This document shows positions 8,909-18,915 of a stretch of 21,854 bases of DNA, piece after piece. Origin of the DNA: Auxenochlorella pyrenoidosa. Its lineage: Eukaryota; Chlorophyta; Trebouxiophyceae; Chlorellales; Chlorellaceae. The position numbers were made by a program, and so were the translations under genes. The stretch covers positions 360,619 to 382,472 of the forward strand of contig KQ482038.1 of the NCBI GenBank assembly GCA_001430745.1, written 5' to 3'. Position 1 is the first letter of the stretch, and each line of letters begins with the position of its first letter. Below the pieces are notes generated by a model, which did not search any database, was not told where the DNA came from, and saw only the letters and a program-made list of their open reading frames with translations.

Positions 8909-9718
8909 ATGGCTAAAGGACTGCGCTCGAAAAGCAAGCGGCGATTCCGCACGCTGAAGCGGTGAGTGCTGACAGCCAGGAACGCTCTGCCTCGGCCGCG
9001 CGCCAACATGCATGGTTTTGGAGTTGCTCCCCAGCGGTCTGCAGAGGCTCCCACGGTCAGGCATTGATGGATGTACCAGCAGCGTGCTGCATGGCGTCGC
9101 CGCCCTGCAGCCGCTGCTGCTCCCGCTGCCGCCGCCTGCTGCCGCCGCCGCTGCTGCCTGCTGCCGCTGCCGACTCCCTGCCCAAAGCTCAGTCCAGCCC
9201 TGGGGCCTGCCATGCATGCAGGCAGTCAGTGGTGCAGGCTCCCTGGCAGATAGAGGCGGAGCAGAAGAAGCAGGAGGCGCTGGCGGCGGTGCTGGCGGCG
9301 CCCAAGCCGGAGCACGCAGAGGGCGGGGAGGGCGGCGACGGCGCGGGGCCTGCCGCCATGGAGGGCATGCAGCAGGGCGGCGACGCGGCGATGGCAGTGG
9401 ATGGACAGCCAGAGTGAGTGGGTTGACCGACAGGGGCTCTGTGTACAGGGAGCAGGGCATCGTTGCTGCCTTGCCCGCCTTGCTGGCGCCCAGCCTCTGC
9501 CCTGGCCATACCCCACCCTGCTGCGTCCCCCCCCCACCCCCCACCCACCCCACCCCGTGCGCAGCCTGGGCACCACCACCAACCCCGCCAAGCTGAAGAA
9601 AAAGCTGCGCAAGCACCGGCTGGCGGCGACCAAGGGCGTGGTCAAGGGGCAGGCCAAGAAGGCAAACCCGCTGGCAGGGGCAAACCAGTTCCACAAGAAG
9701 CACAAGAAGAAGCGGTGA
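8909..9718 (+). CDS. LLPH: LLP homolog (LAPS18-like / YBL028C family) nucleolar protein
   Basis: Exons 8909-8961, 9222-9413 and 9565-9718 (stop TGA) join in phase to 132 residues. The N-terminus MAKGLRSKSKRRFRTLKR is the family signature (human LLPH begins MAKSLRSKWKRK). LLP proteins are small, very basic nucleolar proteins linked to 60S ribosome formation. The middle is a Gln/Ala-rich helix followed by an acidic, glycine-rich segment. The C-terminus is strongly basic (KLKKKLRKHRL and FHKKHKKKR), typical of nuclear/nucleolar targeting and RNA binding. The exon 2 acceptor at 9220-9221 is the only nearby AG that keeps phase with the donor at 8962. Intron 2 ends in a C-rich tract (CCCACCCC type) instead of a T-rich one. 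A TGTAA follows at 10070. Confidence 0.85.
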
Positions 9719-10069
9719 CGCCGGCCGCCCCCGCCCCCCTACCCTTTTTCCCTGCTCCCCCCTCACTTGCCCTGCTCCAGCTGCCGTGCAAACAAGAGAG
9801 GTGCAAGAGGCGTGATGCGCCGGCCGTACAGCCCCTGGTCTGGCCCGTCGCTGTACAGCCGTCCCCTGCTCACAACCAACGACGCGCGACCTTGAGCGAC
9901 AGCAGGGCTCTGCCCAGGCAGGCTGGCTGGCTTGCTGATAGGGGTCTGTCGATTACGCCTGCCCACAGCCAGATGCGCACTTCCTTGCCTGCTCCAGTCC
10001 CCCCTCTGTCGGTTCTCCTCCCCTGCTCCCTCGCCGGCTCTGTACCCTTAAGTCTTTGTCTGTGCGTCC

Positions 10070-10074
10070 TGTAA
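10070..10074 (+). terminator. Poly(A) signal TGTAA for the LLP-like gene
   Basis: TGTAA lies 352 bases after the LLP-like stop and 135 bases before the convergent 2H-like gene's stop. No TGTAA on the minus strand was found for the latter. The 9719-10208 stretch otherwise shows only 3' UTR-like sequence. Confidence 0.5.
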
Positions 10075-10208
10075 GCTGCATCGTCGTAACGGACACCTTT
10101 GCAATTTAAAATACCATCGAAATATCGAATTATCATGAATAATGGGCAGTGCGCGAGAAGGGGAGGAATTCGCTTTGCAGGCAGGCAAAGCCGCGGGGGC
10201 GGCGATGG

Positions 10209-13008
10209 CTATCCCGCCGCCGCCGCTTTCCCGCCGCCGCCGCACTTGAGCGGTATGTCGTGCTTCTCCACCCGCCCATTCAGGGCCAGAGCCAGCTTGT
10301 GATGCTCCTCTGCAAACCTGCAGGGGGAGGTCGTCCCACCGGGCAGCAGCTGCTGACACTACCGGATGACACTACTGGATGTCGCCAGCTGCCCCCTGCC
10401 ACGCCTGCCCTGCCAGCCGGCGCCTGCTGCCCCTCTCCCACAGTGCCTTGTGAGCACACCTGGGCCCCCCTGCCGGGCCTCGGCCTCACCAGAGGTGATC
10501 CATCACAGCCTCCAGACCACACAGCTCTCGAGTCATGCGATCCACAGCGGCCTGCAGCAGCACCGCCGCCTCTTCCCCCGCCGACAGCGCTTCGTCGCCC
10601 GTGCNNNNNNNNNNNNNNNNNNNNNNNNNNNNNNNNNNNNNNNNNNNNNNNNNNNNNNNNNNNNNNNNNNNNNNNNNNNNNNNNNNNNNNNNNNNNNNNN
10701 NNNNNNNNNNNNNNNNNNNNNNNNNNNNNNNNNNNNNNNNNNNNNNNNNNNNNNNNNNNNNNNNNNNNNNNNNNNNNNNNNNNNNNNNNNNNNNNNNNNN
10801 NNNNNNNNNNNNNNNNNNNNNNNNNNNNNNNNNNNNNNNNNNNNNNNNNNNNNNNNNNNNNNNNNNNNNNNNNNNNNNNNNNNNNNNNNNNNNNNNNNNN
10901 NNNNNNNNNNNNNNNNNNNNNNNNNNNNNNNNNNNNNNNNNNNNNNNNNNNNNNNNNNNNNNNNNNNNNNNNNNNNNNNNNNNNNNNNNNNNNNNNNNNN
11001 NNNNNNNNNNNNGCGCCCGACCGCGGGGGCGCCACCACGCGCGCCAGTGTGGTGTGCAGTATGGACTGGTCCTGGACAATCTGCCGCCGGCTGGCGCGGG
11101 GCAGCGCTGCCGCCAGTCGGCGGCGCAGCTCGTACACATCGGTGCCGCCGACCACCTGCCCACAGCAAACGGCAGAGGGTGAGGGTTTGGGTAGGTCGTT
11201 GAGGAGACCATTTAAAGGTGCACACCAAGCCAGGCGGTGTGTGCTTTACGTCGAAACGCCATACAGGCTCCAGTCGCTTCCCCCCGCTGCTCTCCCCGGC
11301 TGCCTCTGCTGTGCGCGCAGTGGCGGGCTCCAGGCGCGCAGCCCTGCGCTCGACGCGGCGTAATCCCCCGCCCGCCCACCTGCCAGCAGGCCAGCACGGC
11401 GCCGGCGGGGGTGGCCACCACTCGCTCCAGCACAACGCGCAGCGGGCAGGCCTGCACGCCCACCGCCCTGATGGCCACCTCTTCCGAGTCCACCTCAGCA
11501 GCCGATGCAGGCACCGGATCCTGGTGACGATGCAGCACATCATGAGCAGGGAGGGAGGCTGGCGTGAGGCAGGGTTTGGGCCGCACAAGGGCGGAGGGCG
11601 GGCAGCAGGAGCATAGGAAGAGGGGGCAGAGGTGGTAGGCGTGCCTCCTGCGCAGGCGCCCCGGCATGTGCACCGCAGCGCGCCATGCTTGCTATTCAAC
11701 GCCAGTGTGCCATGCATCGCCCAGCCGCCCCTGCTGGCCGCCGCTGACTGCTGACTGGTGGCTGCCGCTCACCGTGTGGGTGGATGCGTGGTAGATGGTG
11801 GAGTGGAACACCCGGCTGTCCTGCAGCCACGCCCCGTTGGCTGGCAGCAGCGGCGCCAGGTGGCGCTGGACGGCGCCCGCCAGCCGCCTGCAGGGCAGGG
11901 GGAGCAGCCGCGGTTGACGACCAATGTTGCACCGGGCCGACTGTCTGTGCAGATGAGCACAGAGCAGCGCCTGCAGTACCTGCCGTGGAGGGCTGCTACC
12001 AGGGCGCCGCAACTCAGCCCCTGCCCAGTGCTGGGGCACGATACCGTCTGCCAGAACATTCACATGGTCTGCCTAAAACCACGTGCACCGGTAATGCAGC
12101 AGCACACTGTGCCTGGCAAAACGAATCCCTCGGGCCCATGCGGCTCACTCTGACGCGTGCCGATCCTGCAGCGGCATAACGATCGCCCGCACCGGCACCG
12201 CCAGCGGCTCCAGCACAGGCTGCAGCCTGCCATCTTCACCCAGCCTGAACATGTCCCCCAGCGCCAGGCCTTGAGTGATAGTCGAGCCTGCAGGGCGAGC
12301 AGGAAGGAGCATCGCAGGTGACGGACAAGAGGGCTGGAGCACGCTTGGGCAGCTGCATCCGGCAAGCAGGCGCGCCGACGGCGGCACCAATCAATGGCAG
12401 CACACGAGCGCCGTGCGCCGTCAGCACTCCCCTTGGAAAATCCTTCTTAAAAGGTGACCCGTTGCCGCAGCACCCACCTAGGATGAGGCCGTCGCGAAGC
12501 AGCGAGGCCTCCATAGCATCGTACAGCCGCCGACGAGCGGTCAAAAGTTTGACCGAGCGGGCTGCCGCCCCAGCCGCATCGGCGCCGTCCACTGCATGCC
12601 CGGCAAGGCGACCCTGGCGGTCTGGAAGCACGCCAGCAGCCTCCAGCTTGGCCGTACATGCCGCCGACGAGGATACCGGGCCGGAATCGCTGCCCTGCAG
12701 CCCGCCGCTCTGTTCCTGCAGCGCATGCAGCTGCTGCTCGTACTTGCGCAGCTGCACCCATCCAACTGCGCTCAAAGAGAGGCAGGCAGGCATCAGGGCA
12801 TGATTAACGAGCAGGGCCGAATGCTGCGTATGCGGCACGCCACTCTGGACCGCGCCAGTGCCGCCGCTGCCGCTGTCGGGCGGGCCAGCGCACCTGCTGC
12901 CACCACCAGGATCAGCACAACCCATCGCAATGTGATGGGCAGCACCGGCTTCGTTCCCCTCGAGCCAGGGCGTCGTGTTCGCGGGAGATGATAGATGTTC
13001 TTTCGCAT
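10209..13008 (-). CDS. Membrane-anchored protein with two 2H-phosphoesterase-type motifs (interrupted by assembly gap)
   Basis: Minus-strand exons are 13008-12894, 12765-12478, 12287-12149, 11887-11773, 11520-11380, 11155-11013 (into the gap), 10604-10490 (out of the gap) and 10317-10209 (stop TAG). All visible junctions keep phase and about 387 residues are seen. Residues 26-42 (TLRWVVLILVVAAVGWV) form one transmembrane helix after a basic N-terminus, suggesting a type II membrane protein. A Gln/Ala-rich stalk follows, then a domain with VFHSTIYHAS (H209) and SILHTTLARVV (H300). Two H-[ST]-T-hydrophobic motifs 91 residues apart are the hallmark of 2H phosphoesterases, which act on 2',3'-cyclic or related RNA/nucleotide ends. 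The family assignment is inference; I recall similar uncharacterised plant proteins but cannot verify this. The C-terminus is His/Lys-rich and ends in a Gly/Ala tail. Confidence 0.6.
10605..11012. other. Assembly gap (408 N)
   Basis: Unsequenced bases lie inside the 2H-like gene. The reading frame on the two sides does not match if the gap length is taken literally, so the gap hides at least one intron or its length is approximate. Confidence 0.99.
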
Positions 13009-13638
13009 CTTGCAAACCCCTGATCACCACATGCATACGCTCTATACAGTGAAAGGCTGAGAAAGTCGCTTAGGGACACGGGCCGAGGCGTGGCGAGCAT
13101 GCTGGGCTAGGAGCTGTGCAGCGACATGAAGCGAGGTTTCGAGCTCTCGACACACCGCCGATCACGATCGAGCTTCGTATTTGCCAGCCGCCCAGCGCAA
13201 AGACGGGCGCCTGTTGCGGAGGCTTGTAGCAAAGCACCCCAGAGCGCAGGAGACAGGCAAGCTAGCTTTTATCTCCACTTGCATTGCACGTTAGTGCATT
13301 CAGTCCTGCCGGGGATTGGATTCACGTCCCCAAACCCCAACACTTCACCTCTCCGCCTTATGCGCGGAGCTTCAGCAGTCCTAGCGGGGATGGAAGGCCG
13401 CATTAGACCAGTAAATCAATGGCACACTCCCGCCGGGCCACGCCATCGAGCACTGCCGCTGCTGTCCGCCACCACCGCCTCTGTCTCAACGTCCTGCACT
13501 CCCTGTTCCGTTGTGCAAGCAGTTGCACTTGCCCAGACCGGCCACAAAGTGAAAGCTATAACAGCAGCCCTGGTTTCTTCCCGCTGTGCAGCGGACACAA
13601 GCAGCGGCAGGCACCCACCGCAGCAGCAGCGCCGCAGC
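13009..13638. promoter_or_regulatory. Divergent promoter region between the 2H-like gene (-) and MPC1 (+)
   Basis: This 630-base stretch lies between two start codons on opposite strands. No conserved reading frame is visible; a plus-strand open frame from 13126 is Arg/Ser/Pro-rich and contains no recognisable domain. The last 150 bases are probably MPC1 5' UTR, ending in CAG-rich sequence before the ATG. No clear TATA box was found. Confidence 0.4.
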
Positions 13639-15250
13639 ATGGCGGCCGCCAAGCAGAGCGTTGGCCTGGGCGGCCGGCTGAAGGCCTTCATCGACTCGCC
13701 GACGGGGCCCAAGGTGAGCGAACGGGGAGCCTACAGGCGCGCGCAGGGCAGCTGGGTGCGCCGCAGCATGTTCTTGCGGCAGGCTGGATGGCAGCCCGGC
13801 CGTGCATTGGGTCGTCCCTATCCGCATGTTGCCTCTGCTTCCTTCCTCCTGCTTCTTTGCTCCAACCGACGCTTTCAACAGCCCCCAACCCCCCTCGTCC
13901 CCCTTTTGCCGCTCGCAGACCACGCACTTCTGGGGTGAGCGCCATGCCCGCCTTTGGCCACCAAAGCTCACAGCTGGCATGGGGGCAGGCTGTGCAGCGT
14001 GGCTGGCCGGCCATGCTTGCTCGGCGCGACTTCCTGCAACGCCGGGCTGGACTGCTTTCCTGCGCCGTGTTCCAAACCCGTTGCCTTCCAAAGTTGCGTA
14101 AATTTCGCACCTGTGCGCCCCATCCCTCTTGCGCAGGCCCGGTGGCAAACTGGGGCTTTGTCATTGCGGTGAGGGGCCCATGCAGCTGGCCCCAGCACGG
14201 GCGGGTGTTGGCTACCTGAGGGGCTATCAGGGATCAGGGATCAAGCAAGCGCGTGGTCGGGGCTCCATGCTGCGCTGCCAGCGTGGCCAGCGTGGCCAGC
14301 GCGCCCAGTGTGGGCCCCCAGCGGTGCATTGCAGTCCCCCAACTGCTCCCCTGCGCTGCTGACCCCTGCTTCCATGGCACCCCCTGCAGGGCCTCACGGA
14401 CACCTTCACCAAGCCGCCGGAGAGCATCTCGCGCAACATGACGGCCGCCATGTGAGCGCCAGCTGGCGGGGCCTGCAGCGCACACAGTGCGTGCTTGCCC
14501 CTGTGTGGCCCCGGGCCGCGGCGGCGGCGGGAGCGCCTCGCCTTCTGCGCCGCTGCCCTTCCGACCCAGCCCCCGGAGAGCTTCGGAGTGGCATCAGGAC
14601 GCTGCCTGCTGCCCCAGCGGCCCCGCGACTCCGCCCTGCCTGCCGCCTCACCCTCCCCGCAACTCTTGCCATGCCTGCCGCCCCACCTGCGCACTATGCC
14701 CCCCCCCCCGCCCCCCCCCAACCCGCAAACAAACACGACCGGCACGGGGGCCCCCTGCCACACACACTCACACACACACACACCCCTCCACCCCCTCCCG
14801 CCCGGCCGCAGGTGCGTCTACTCGGCGCTGTTCATGCGCTTTGCCTGGGCCATCCAGCCGCGCAATTACCTGCTGTTTGCCTGCCACGCCTCGAATGAGG
14901 TGGTGCAGCTCAACCAGATGCGGCGCTGGGCCTCGGTGCAACCGTGGGCAGAGGTGCGTGCATGCCGCACATGCCGCCCTGCTCGTTCGCGCCCCCCGGG
15001 GGCTCGTGCTTCTGGCCCCCATTCTGCGGCTCTGCAGCATTTGGCTTGCAAGCGTTTGTGGAAAGAGGCACGCGCCGCTGCGGCGCGCCTGGGCCTCCTT
15101 GGAACGTGCCAGCCGCGAGCCGGCACTTCCGCTTGCCATCTCGCCCCCCCACCCTGCGCTGCTCACCCCTTCTTGCACCCTCCACGCGCCCTGCAGAGCT
15201 ACGGCTTCGCAGCCACGGGCGCGGCAGCGGCAGCAGACCCCAGCAAGTGA
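13639..15250 (+). CDS. MPC1: Mitochondrial pyruvate carrier subunit 1
   Basis: Six exons join in phase: 13639-13713, 13919-13934, 14137-14168, 14390-14451, 14812-14953 and 15197-15250 (stop TGA), giving 126 residues. MPC1 pairs with MPC2 in the mitochondrial inner membrane to import pyruvate. Family signatures run the whole length: [55 protein letters not shown] and VQLNQMRRW. Hydrophobic helices fall at WGFVIA..., [14 protein letters not shown] and YLLFACHA. Human MPC1 is 109 residues; the extra length is an N-terminal Gly/Ala extension and an Ala-rich C-terminus. Exon 2 is a 16-base microexon coding TTHFWG. Intron 4 is C-rich and CA-rich. The start has the context GCAGCATGG. Confidence 0.95.
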
Positions 15251-15794
15251 GGCTCGCCATGACTCCCCGGCCCAGCTTGGGAGCTGGCTCGGGTGCAGGC
15301 CATGGCAAGCTGTGCAGTGAAGACACTGCTGTCCCTCTGTTTCCCTCCTTTCCTGGGCCGCTTTCTCTCTCTATCATGCGTCCCTGCTGCCTCTTACGAG
15401 CCGTTGTATGCTCCATTGGTGACTCGCGCTCCCTCTGTTTTCCTATCCTCGCCCGCTCTTTGCTTTCTTATAACGCCTGCATGCCAGTTCTGCGCCATTG
15501 TGTTTCTTTCACACTGCCATGACTGCATGCTCCACCTGCGTCTTGCATGGTGCTGTAACGCTTTCACACGGGCATTTAGGCTAGCAAAGACAGTGTGGTG
15601 CTGATTAGGTGACCGCGGCGGCAACCATATGCAGAAGGCTGTGATAGCGACAAAGCAGGTCACGTGCTTTGATGAATGCGCGGGTGATCACAGGGTATGG
15701 GATAATGAGGTGGATGCATTACCGGGAATCTTTAACTGGGAGCGTTTCGGTATCACCGGGTCAAAGAATGCTTCACTCGGGGGGGGGAGGGCGC
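15251..15794. other. Convergent 3' region between MPC1 (+) and the protease gene (-)
   Basis: About 540 bases without a reading frame of interest. It holds the MPC1 3' UTR with TGTAA at 15554-15558. I found no minus-strand TGTAA for the protease gene, whose 3' UTR must also lie here. Confidence 0.45.
15554..15558 (+). terminator. Poly(A) signal TGTAA for MPC1
   Basis: TGTAA lies 304 bases after the MPC1 stop codon, a usual 3' UTR length in green algae. Confidence 0.5.
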
Positions 15795-18700
15795 TCAGTC
15801 GGCATTGCCGCGGCACGGCTTCCAGGCCGCGCCCAAGAACGAGGGCGAAGGGCTTACATCCGGGGCGGTGCAGGCGGTGCCGCCCACCACATAGCTGCAG
15901 GGAGGATGGGGGGAGGCGGGGTTGGATGATGAGATGACCCCACTTCCACTTTGCCCAAAGTGGCAGGGGTTGGGGTTGCCACAAACGCATTAGTCACTGA
16001 GCCGTCCTGTGCACAAACAACCTGCTCAGCCAACAGATGCAGCCAGCCAGGCCCCTGGCCCTACTCTTGCCAGTGGCGGGTGGTGTCGGCTGGGAATCCG
16101 TGCATGGCGCAGCCGCGGCGCCCCGTCTGCACACCGCCAGACTCGCCAGTGGCGCTGCGGGGGGAGCAAATGGACGTACGGAAATTTATGAGCAGCGCAT
16201 CGTGGCAGCATGTGAATGCTGCTTGGCCGTGCCATCCCTGGCTTTGCTGCTGCTGCTGCTGCTGCTGCTGCATGGCTATCCGCACACCCCAACGCAACAA
16301 ACCAATGTGCCCAATTAATCAGTTTCAAATCTTGCCTGCAGCTGCATGGATCGTCCTCCGAAAGATCCTCCTCGGACCGAGCGCTCCCGCTGCTCCCAGA
16401 GGATGAGGCGGAGGAGGCACCTGCATTCAAGCCGACAACGCTGGCGATCTGGCCAGGGCCCGACAGGGTGACCACCGGGGTGGACCCGCTCCTGCCAGGG
16501 CCGCCAGGCGAGGGAGTGGGGGCGTTGGGGCTGCCGCCGGGGGGGGCGTCCCGCCCGCAGGGGAGGTAGGCGGCGCCAGGGAAGGAGGGGGAGGGCGTGG
16601 CGCTGGGGCAGGCTGTGCCGCCCACGGTCTGCAGTCGAAAGGAACGAGCAGGAATGATCGTGACAGCCTGCTGAACAGGTGTTTGGCACGGTCAGGGGCA
16701 GGCAGAATGGTTGTTGACAGCCTGCTGACCAGTTTTTTATTGCCAGGGAGGTAGGAGCTGCAAGTGCATCCTCGCAGGGCCGGGCAGACACCAGCGGTGC
16801 CCCACACACGCAGCAGCAGCAGCAGCAGCAGCAGCTATTGCTGTACTTCTCACATAGCAGTGCCAGAGCGTCTGGCGGGGGCGGCCGTGCTGGGCGCAGC
16901 CCCTCCTGCCGGTGGACACGCCACCTGAGACGCCATCAGCTGAGCAGGCGCATGGGTCGGCGTATGTGGGCGCAGCAACGGGTGTGGGTGGTGGGGGTGG
17001 GGAGCGCAGCGGGGGCGGCGGTGGAGAGCGCAGGGGGGGTGGGCGCATGGGCGGAGGCGAGGGTGAGCTTGGGAGCTTGCGTGGTGGCGGAGGGGGAGGT
17101 GGTATCCTGACAGGAGGAGGCGGCGATGGTCGGCGCACGGGTGGCGGCGGTGGAGGAGGGGAGGGCAGCCGGGCGGGCGGGGGAGGCGAGCGGGCGGGTG
17201 GGGGAGGCTGCCTGAGAGGGGGCGGCGGGGGGGGCGACTGCGGTGTGGCACCAGCGCTCCACAGGGTGAGGTATGAGTCGATCCAGGGGCGGAAGAATGC
17301 TACATCGGTGTAAACCCCTGCACTTTGTCACAAGGAGCATGGAACAGAAGGTGCAGCTTGCTCGGGGAGGCAAGAGGGGTGTGGGCGGAGGGCACTGCGC
17401 GGCAGGAGCGGCAGGCTCGGCAGGCAGGCAGGCCATGCCCCTGCTCTACACCACTTGCCTGGCATGCCAGCCCGTGCACAGCCATAGCCCCAAGACGTGG
17501 CCCCCAGCAGCACATCGCTAGCGGCAGAGGACCCCGGAAGGACCAGCGGGCCGCCAGAGTCGCCCTGCCGACAACAGGAGATGAGGGGGCTTGCATGCTG
17601 CTGTTCAGGCGAGCGGCGCAGCTGCGAAGGTGGAGCCTGCACATCCTTGCAACGCACTTCCATCTAAAAGTTAGCGCTGCGACCCTGCTCTCCCCGCTGT
17701 CCCCGCAGAGCCTTGCCCACCTGGCAGGTGTCCTTGCCACCGCCCAGCACGCCCGCGCACAGCATGCCTGCCTTGAGCTGCCCGCCGCCGTAAATGGGGT
17801 CGCAGCGCGCGCGAGCAATGTACGTCACCGTCACCTCCTGCAGGCTGTCAGATAGGAACAGCGCGCCCTCCGAGGTGGTGCCGAACCCGATGGCCACGAC
17901 GGGCGTGCCGTCGGCCAGGGCAGAGGTGGCCAGGGGGGAGGGGAGCGCCAGCGGCGCCTTGAGGGAGGGCGAGTCGAGGAGGATGACTGCGCCGGAGGAC
18001 ATGACGAAGGAAGGGGGGGAGCAGAGGAGCAGGGGTGCAGTAAAAGGGTTTGCCTTTGCATGACAGCATGGGTTGTGGACGAGGCGCCATCCTGGCTTGC
18101 AAGCAGCAGCGTGAGGCACGGCAGATAGGTCAGGCAGGACACGCCCTGCACAAGGTGCCTCAAGGTGCAGTGGTAGTGGCAGGAACTGGCGCTCGGGCAA
18201 GGCAGGCATCGTCCGCAGCTGGGCAGCCTGGCCCAGCACGAGCAGAGCTCGGCCGGCATTGCAACCAGCCCAAAAAAGCGAAAAGCAGCAACCCTACCAG
18301 CGATGTCGTTTTGGGATGAGGAGGCGTCGTACGCTGGGTGCACTGCCACCCTGGCGGCCTGCCGCACGTCGTACCCTGCTTCGGGTGCCGTGAGGAAGCT
18401 CCGGCCAATGTGCACCTGGGGAGGTACGGCAGGGGTGGCAGGGCGGTGGGGCACAGGTGTTGCCAGCCCAGGGTTCCTGAGGTCGCAGCAGGTGTCAGGT
18501 CCGGGAGCAAGCAACTCGTTTCAATACGAGGGTTGCTCTGAGAGCTGGCGGCATGGCGGTCCCGGTCGTGGCCCTCACCTGCGGCAGGGACCGCGAGCCG
18601 CTTCCGGCCACGCAGTGCGCCGCGGTGACGAGCACGCTGGGAGCCACCAGCGCCGCACCACAGAAGTGGGAGCCGGAAGAGTCACGGAGCGACGCAAAGT

Positions 18701-18915
18701 AGGGGTACCGGTTGGTGGGGGCGGAGGTCCCACCCACGATGCGCACTTCAGGGTAGTCTGAAGGCTGCAGGACGCAGGGAGGGGGTGCATGTGCCCGGAA
18801 GGTGGGCGGGCACGGCTTCAGCGGGGCCCACCTGGCGCCAGCGCCGATCCGCTGCTCCTGATCCTGTGAAGAGCGTGTGCGAATCAACCCCAAAACAATC
18901 AGCTTGCAAGCACAT
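15795..18915 (-). CDS. Trypsin-like serine protease (S1) with proline-rich linker and two six-cysteine modules
   Basis: Minus-strand exons 18764-18579, 18415-18298, 17986-17721, 17564-17459, 17317-16854, 16628-16336, 16154-16071 and 15894-15795 (stop TGA) join in phase to 538 residues. A preceding exon 18915-18832 (from an ATG) also fits but lacks a signal peptide, so the true N-terminus is unresolved. The mature protease starts at RIVGG. The triad is His in TAAHC, Asp in QNDIA and Ser in GDSGGP; Asp in GGKDTCQ marks trypsin specificity (cuts after Lys/Arg). After the protease domain comes a roughly 90-residue Pro-rich (PPPPP) stretch like algal cell-wall linkers, suggesting secretion. Then two related modules follow, each with C.C, SGGV.TGRRGCA.H, HCY.VGGTAC and a final PC. 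Three introns use GC donors (17458, 16335, 16070), the only choices that keep frame and motif. Substrate unknown. Confidence 0.85.
16246..16271. repeat. Microsatellite G(CTG)8C in a protease intron
   Basis: Eight perfect CTG units lie in the intron 16155-16335. With its flanking G and C it is the exact reverse complement of the repeat at 16810-16835. Confidence 0.95.
16810..16835. repeat. Microsatellite G(CAG)8C in a protease intron
   Basis: Eight perfect CAG units lie in the intron 16629-16853, on the other side of exon 16336-16628 from the CTG repeat. The two form a 26-base perfect inverted repeat. Confidence 0.95.

Noticed and set aside
10280..11717. Several long open frames crossing the run of N
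   Set aside because: The apparent length comes from the unsequenced gap. Only the minus-strand exons described are supported by splice phase and motifs.
13126..13938. A 270-residue plus-strand frame before MPC1
   Set aside because: It is in a different frame from the MPC1 exons and looks like GC-rich non-coding sequence with no conserved motif.
15690..15780. tRNA-like sequence between MPC1 and the protease
   Set aside because: I could not form acceptor, anticodon and T arms; no GTTCGA-type T loop is present.
16246..16835. CRISPR-like array from repeated CAG/CTG units
   Set aside because: These are simple trinucleotide microsatellites without spacers, in a eukaryotic intron.
16737..17436. 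Separate extensin- or pherophorin-like gene on either strand
   Set aside because: The proline-rich segment is in frame with the protease domain through a phase-matched junction at 17317, and its plus-strand Gly-rich counterpart is a mirror of it.
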